From assembly GCF_004135735.1 (NCBI RefSeq), contig NZ_CP012670.1:620001-684000 (forward strand): a stretch of 64,000 nucleotides of DNA. The letters run 5' to 3'. Positions 60,243 to 64,000 of the stretch are shown piece after piece. The DNA comes from Sorangium cellulosum (GTDB taxonomy: Bacteria > Myxococcota_A > Polyangia > Polyangiales > Polyangiaceae). Made by a program: the position numbers and the translations under genes. Each line of letters starts with the position of its first letter. Position 1 is the first letter of the stretch. The notes under the pieces are model-generated. The model was given only the letters and a program-made list of their open reading frames with translations, was not told where the DNA came from and searched no databases.

Positions 60243-61634
60243 ATGCGCAAGATAGCTATCGTGGGGTCCGGGCAGGCCGGCCTGCTCGCGGCCCACGCCC
60301 TGGTGAAGGCAGGTTACGACGTGACGCTGTTCTCGGATCGCACGCCCGAGCAATGGCTGAACGAATCGAAGCCGACCGGCACGGCCGCGCGGTTCGATAT
60401 GGCGCTCGAGCTCGAGCGCGAGCTCGGCCTCGCCCTCTGGGAGGACGCCGCGCCCAAGGGCCGCGCCGCGCACCTGACCGCGTGCGCGGCGCCGGCCAAT
60501 CGCCTCCTGACGCTCGCAGGCCGCTTCCGGCGGCCGTTCGTGGCGATCGATGTCCGGCTCCAGAGCCACCGGTGGATGCTCGAGCTCGAGGCGCGGGGCG
60601 GAAAGGTGGTGATCGAGTCCGTCACGGTCGAGCGCCTCGACCAGATCGCGGCGGAGAACGACCTCACCGTGGTCGCTGCAGGAAGGGGCGACCTGTGCCG
60701 CCTGTTCGAGCGCGACGCAGCGCGCAGCGTTCACGCGGAGGCGAAGCGCAATGTCACCATGATGTGCGTGACAGGCCCGAAGCTCGGGTTCGATTGCGTC
60801 CCGCTGCTCCCCGTCAAGTTCAACCTGTTCGCGGGCGTGGGGGAGGCGTTCTGGGTGCCCTACCACCACAAGGATGTGGGGCCAAGCTGGAATTGCCTGT
60901 TCGAAGCCGTGCCCGGAGGGCCGCTGGACCGGTTCCAGGGAGCCAGGAGCGGTGAAGAGATCGTGGCGATCGCGAAGCCGCTGATCAAGGAGCTCGCGCC
61001 CTGGGATTACGAATGGTTCAAGTCGGCCGAGCTGTCGGACAAGCACGGCTGGCAGAACGGGCGGGTCGTCCCGGTGGTGCGCAAGCCCGTCGGGCGGCTG
61101 CCGTCGGGCCGGATCGTGACCCCGCTCGGCGATACGGCCATGGCGCTCGACCCCATCGGCGGCCAAGGAGCCAACTGCGGCAACAAGATGGCGCGCAACC
61201 TGGTCGAGTGCATCGTGCAGCACGGCGAGCGCCCGTTCGACGCCGACTGGATGACGCGGACCTTCGAGCGGTTCTACGCGCGTCACGGCGGACCCATCGA
61301 CAGGTTCAACAACCTGCTCCTCGACGGCGCGTCGGCCGGGGTGTTTCACCTGCTGTTCGCGCAGTACGGCAGCGACGGGCGAGCCGATAACCAGAGCGGG
61401 CAGCAGGCGCTCGCGGACGCCTTCGTGAACAACTTCAACGACCCGGCCGAGCTCACCGATATCCTCGCGGACGTGGGCCGGATCCGCGCCTTCATCCAGC
61501 AGAAAACCCGGAGGCCATGGCCGCTCGCGCTCGCCGCGGGCGGGGTCGGGGTCGGCATCGCTCAGGTGCGGCAGCGCCTCGGACTGCCGCCGGGGCACCC
61601 GGCATCGACGCACGTCAGCAGCGCGCCCGCGTAG
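60243..61634 (+). CDS. Styrene monooxygenase StyA-like flavoprotein
   Basis: 463 residues. FAD motif GSGQAG (8-13) in MRKIAIVGSGQAGLLAAHAL, then a StyA-type substrate domain (DRTPEQWLNESKPTGTAARF, VIESVTVERLDQI, VVAAGRGDLCRLF, FWVPYHHKDVGPSWN) and the second FAD motif LGDTAMALDPIGGQGANCG. StyA-type enzymes use flavin reduced by a partner reductase (StyB) to epoxidise or hydroxylate; none is adjacent. The C-terminus has a hydrophobic helix and a basic tail. Substrate unknown. Confidence 0.85.
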   Translation: MRKIAIVGSGQAGLLAAHALVKAGYDVTLFSDRTPEQWLNESKPTGTAARFDMALELERELGLALWEDAAPKGRAAHLTACAAPANRLLTLAGRFRRPFVAIDVRLQSHRWMLELEARGGKVVIESVTVERLDQIAAENDLTVVAAGRGDLCRLFERDAARSVHAEAKRNVTMMCVTGPKLGFDCVPLLPVKFNLFAGVGEAFWVPYHHKDVGPSWNCLFEAVPGGPLDRFQGARSGEEIVAIAKPLIKELAPWDYEWFKSAELSDKHGWQNGRVVPVVRKPVGRLPSGRIVTPLGDTAMALDPIGGQGANCGNKMARNLVECIVQHGERPFDADWMTRTFERFYARHGGPIDRFNNLLLDGASAGVFHLLFAQYGSDGRADNQSGQQALADAFVNNFNDPAELTDILADVGRIRAFIQQKTRRPWPLALAAGGVGVGIAQVRQRLGLPPGHPASTHVSSAPA

Positions 61635-61677
61635 CCCTGCGCCAGCGCCGGTCGCGCGCCGTCTAATTCCGTCCGCA

Positions 61678-64000
61678 TCATATTCGTCCGCGGCGCCGCG
61701 CCAGGATCTTCTCCGCCGCCGTGAGTGGCCGTCCCTCGGGCGCTTCGGCCCGCGCCTCGGCTGCGTGCGTTCCTTGGGATGTAAACTTAACTACAGACCC
61801 AGGTTGAGGAACCGACCCAGGTTGAGGTCCGGCGGCCGACCCAGGTTGAGGGACCGACCCAGGTTGAGGTCCGGCGGTGGCCGACCCAGGTTGAGGAACC
61901 GACCCAGGTTGAGGTCCGGCGGCCGACCCAGGTTGAGGGACCGACCCAGGTTGAGGTCCGGCGGCCGACCCAGGTTGAGGTCCGGCGGCGGCCGACCCAG
62001 GTTGCGCCCTCCACGGCCCTCCCGCCTCCCCGGCACCGCGTGACGGCTGTCCCTCTCGCTCCGCGCGCCCCCGCTGCCGCGCCGAGAGCAGCGCCCCCAC
62101 GGTCGCCCCCGTGGCCGCCGGATCCGCCGCGGCGCCGGCGCCTCGCCGCCTCGCGCGCAGCCGCTCGCCGGCCCGCGCGCCCCACGCGAGCGCCGCTTCC
62201 GGCACGGCGAGCCGCCGCGCCGCCACGGCGAGCAGCAACCCGAGCGCGGCCACGAGCACCAGCGGCGGCGTCGCGTCCCGGTACGCGAAGCGCCTCGTGC
62301 CCCGGTCCTCGAAAATGCCCGCGAGCGTGTCGCGCCGCTTGCCTCCGGTGAACTCCGCGATCCGCCCGAGCAGCGACAGGTCGCTGCCCGTCGGGCGCAG
62401 CTCCTCGCCCGCCGTCATCACCGCGCCCGTGGTCCCGACGGCCTCCCCGGTCAGCTCGTCGCGGGCCACCGCGATGTAGGTCCCCGGCCGCGACAGCGGC
62501 AGCGCCGCCGTGTACGCGCCCGCGCCCGTCGCCTCCAGCGGGAGCTCGCGCGAGAAGCCGCCCGGCCCCGCGACGTGCACGACCAGCCGGCGGAACGACT
62601 GCGCCCGCCCGTCGTCGCCGACCACGCTCGCCCGCACCGACAGCTCGCCCCCCGACGCGGTCGCGTCGAGCCGCACCCGCGGATCCTCGGCCTTGCGCGC
62701 CACGTCGCGCGCGGCCTGCGCGATCATCCGCGCCGCCCCCGGCCAGCGGGTCCACGCCGCCCCCCAGCGATCCTTCAGGTCGCTCGTGAACGCCGCGGCC
62801 CGGCCGAGCCCCGCCGGCCACACCGCGAGGATCGGATCCCCCTCGGGCCCGGACAGCAGCACCGTCGCCCGCCCCTTCGGCAGCGTCACCACGTAGCCCG
62901 CGAGCGGCGGCGCCTCCCCGAACGGAATGCCGGCCGTGATCGACGAGGGCGCGCCCGGCGCGACCCGGAACGGCTCCTCCACGATCGCGCTCCTCGCCGC
63001 CAGGATCGTCTCCTGCGTGAACACCGCGGGCAGCCGCGTGGCGTCCTCGACGAGGTAGAAGCGGCCGCCGCCGAGGCGCGACAGCACCTCGAGCTCCGGC
63101 ACGTCGCTGCCCTGGCCCAGCGCGACCACGCTCGTCGTGATGCCGCGGCGCCTCGCCGCCTCCACCATCGCGCGGCTGGACCCCATGTTCTCCGCGTCCG
63201 ACCCGTCCGCGAAGAGCAGCACGTGCTTCAGGTTCACGGCCTCGCGGTCGAGCGCCCCGTAGGCCGCCGCGAGCGTGATGTCGACGAAGATGCCGCCGCC
63301 GCCCGGACCCACGGCGCGGATCGCCCGGTCGATGGCGGCCTCGTCCGTGACCGGCCCGAGCGGCACGCTCCACTTCACCACGGTGTCGACGTGCGCGACG
63401 CCGAGCCGATCCCCGGGCCCGAGCAGCGACGCCGACCGGGCGGCGGCCTCGTTGGCGAGCTCGAGCTTCGTGTGGGCGCCGGCGCTCGCCGCCATCGAGC
63501 CGGAGATGTCGATGCCGATCACCTCCGCGAGGCTCGCCCGCCGGCGCTCCTGCTTCAGATCGAACGAGACGGGGGAGACCTCCTCGAGCGGCGTCCGCGC
63601 GTAGCCGCCCGGCCCCATGCTCCGGTCGCCGCCCATCAGGACGAGCCCGCCGCCGAGGTCGCGGACGTAGCTCGCGAGCGCGTCGATCTGGCCCGGCGAC
63701 AGGTCGGACGCGCGGATGTCGCTGAGCACGACCACGTCGTAGCCGGCGAGCCCCCCGAGATCGGCGGGGACGCGGCCCAGGTCCCCCTCGTCCACCCGGA
63801 ACGCGCCGTCCGCGAGCGCCCGCGCGACGAACGCGCCCTGGCCCGCGTCGCCCTCCAGCACGAGCGCGGCGGCGGGGCCGCGGACGCGGAGGAACGCGCT
63901 CCCGGCGTTGTCCTCGGCGGCCCCGTCGAGCGCCGGATCCTTCGCGGTGATCTCGACGTCGTAGCGGTGCAGCCCCGGCCCCGGCGCCACCTCGCGGATG
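61678..64000 (-). CDS. Large VWA-domain membrane protein, N-terminus outside the window
   Basis: At least 770 residues; the frame is open past the right edge. From the visible N-side: a glutamine-amidotransferase-like domain (YDVVVLSDIRASDLSPGQID, GGGLVLMGGDRSMGPGGY), a VWA domain with MIDAS IDISGSM, a beta-sandwich (about 440-540), then a transmembrane helix (PPLVLVAALGLLLAVAARRL). The C-terminus is a long Gln-Pro-Gly-Ser repeat and ends KILARRRGRI. Related to the BatA-like protein at 15858-17993 in design. Its true start is beyond the window. Confidence 0.83.
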   Translation of the reverse strand, partial: IREVAPGPGLHRYDVEITAKDPALDGAAEDNAGSAFLRVRGPAAALVLEGDAGQGAFVARALADGAFRVDEGDLGRVPADLGGLAGYDVVVLSDIRASDLSPGQIDALASYVRDLGGGLVLMGGDRSMGPGGYARTPLEEVSPVSFDLKQERRRASLAEVIGIDISGSMAASAGAHTKLELANEAAARSASLLGPGDRLGVAHVDTVVKWSVPLGPVTDEAAIDRAIRAVGPGGGGIFVDITLAAAYGALDREAVNLKHVLLFADGSDAENMGSSRAMVEAARRRGITTSVVALGQGSDVPELEVLSRLGGGRFYLVEDATRLPAVFTQETILAARSAIVEEPFRVAPGAPSSITAGIPFGEAPPLAGYVVTLPKGRATVLLSGPEGDPILAVWPAGLGRAAAFTSDLKDRWGAAWTRWPGAARMIAQAARDVARKAEDPRVRLDATASGGELSVRASVVGDDGRAQSFRRLVVHVAGPGGFSRELPLEATGAGAYTAALPLSRPGTYIAVARDELTGEAVGTTGAVMTAGEELRPTGSDLSLLGRIAEFTGGKRRDTLAGIFEDRGTRRFAYRDATPPLVLVAALGLLLAVAARRLAVPEAALAWGARAGERLRARRRGAGAAADPAATGATVGALLSARQRGRAEREGQPSRGAGEAGGPWRAQPGSAAAGPQPGSAAGPQPGSVPQPGSAAGPQPGSVPQPGSATAGPQPGSVPQPGSAAGPQPGSVPQPGSVVKFTSQGTHAAEARAEAPEGRPLTAAEKILARRRGRI
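61795..62012. repeat. Coding tandem repeat for QPGS units in the VWA protein tail
   Basis: Alternating 18-, 24- and 27-base units built on CCCAGGTTGAGG encode PQPGSVPQPGSAAGPQPGS on the minus strand. All unit lengths are multiples of three, so the frame stays open with changes in copy number. A flexible Pro/Gly linker after the membrane helix. Confidence 0.88.

Overview
The window is very GC-rich (strong G/C bias at third codon positions in all clear genes) and reads like a chromosomal segment of a large-genome myxobacterium, most likely Sorangium or a close polyangial relative. This is inferred from gene content: the rplJL-rpoBC block, a Ser/Thr kinase paired with a LysM protein, an HD-GYP-like/receiver/DUF4388 protein, a DUF2330 protein with a MYXO-CTERM-like tail, three tandem bactofilins, a MinD-J-domain-RodZ-type fusion and Uma2/Rpn-type nuclease families. 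No rRNA or tRNA gene was seen.

Layout. 1-9.8 kb: end of rplJ, rplL, a seven-unit array of RNA hairpins, rpoB and rpoC. 10-15.8 kb: a multidomain signalling protein, a GNAT acetyltransferase, a DUF2330 surface protein and panB. 15.8-19 kb (minus): a BatA/VWA membrane protein and a DUF58 protein. 19-25.6 kb: a methyltransferase-like protein, an FtsH-type protease, a LysM-kinase operon (minus) and an OmpA-like lipoprotein. 25.6-30.3 kb is accessory: a frameshifted Rpn-type gene, an SDR protein, a ParE-type toxin-antitoxin pair and an unknown protein. 30.3-35.6 kb (minus): a GT39-type membrane glycosyltransferase, the MinD-J-HTH fusion, and an ATPase plus TOPRIM-like pair that resembles two-gene anti-phage modules. 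35.8-42.1 kb: DUF1015, rhodanese, GT2, a sensor kinase/response regulator pair and a squalene/phytoene-synthase-like protein. 42.1-43.6 kb: gene-poor, with the remnant of an AAA/PknK-like ATPase. 43.6-49.4 kb: two lipoproteins, an AhpD-like protein, and a minus-strand set of a CBS-type PLP enzyme, a carrier protein and a stand-alone adenylation enzyme. 49.4-57.2 kb: a signal-peptide gene broken by a 120-base palindrome, a VOC protein, a GlsB-like membrane protein, a class V aminotransferase, ClC channel/MarR, Uma2 and glyQ. 57.2-64 kb: three bactofilins with pyrE (minus), a repeat-dense 900-base region, a StyA-like flavoprotein and the 3' part of a large VWA membrane protein.

A striking property is the density of short tandem or inverted repeats between genes (36, 48, 33, 22, 16 and 26-base units, a 42-base perfect inverted repeat and a 120-base palindrome). 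The 36-base array between rplL and rpoB shows compensatory base changes, so it probably acts as structured RNA.
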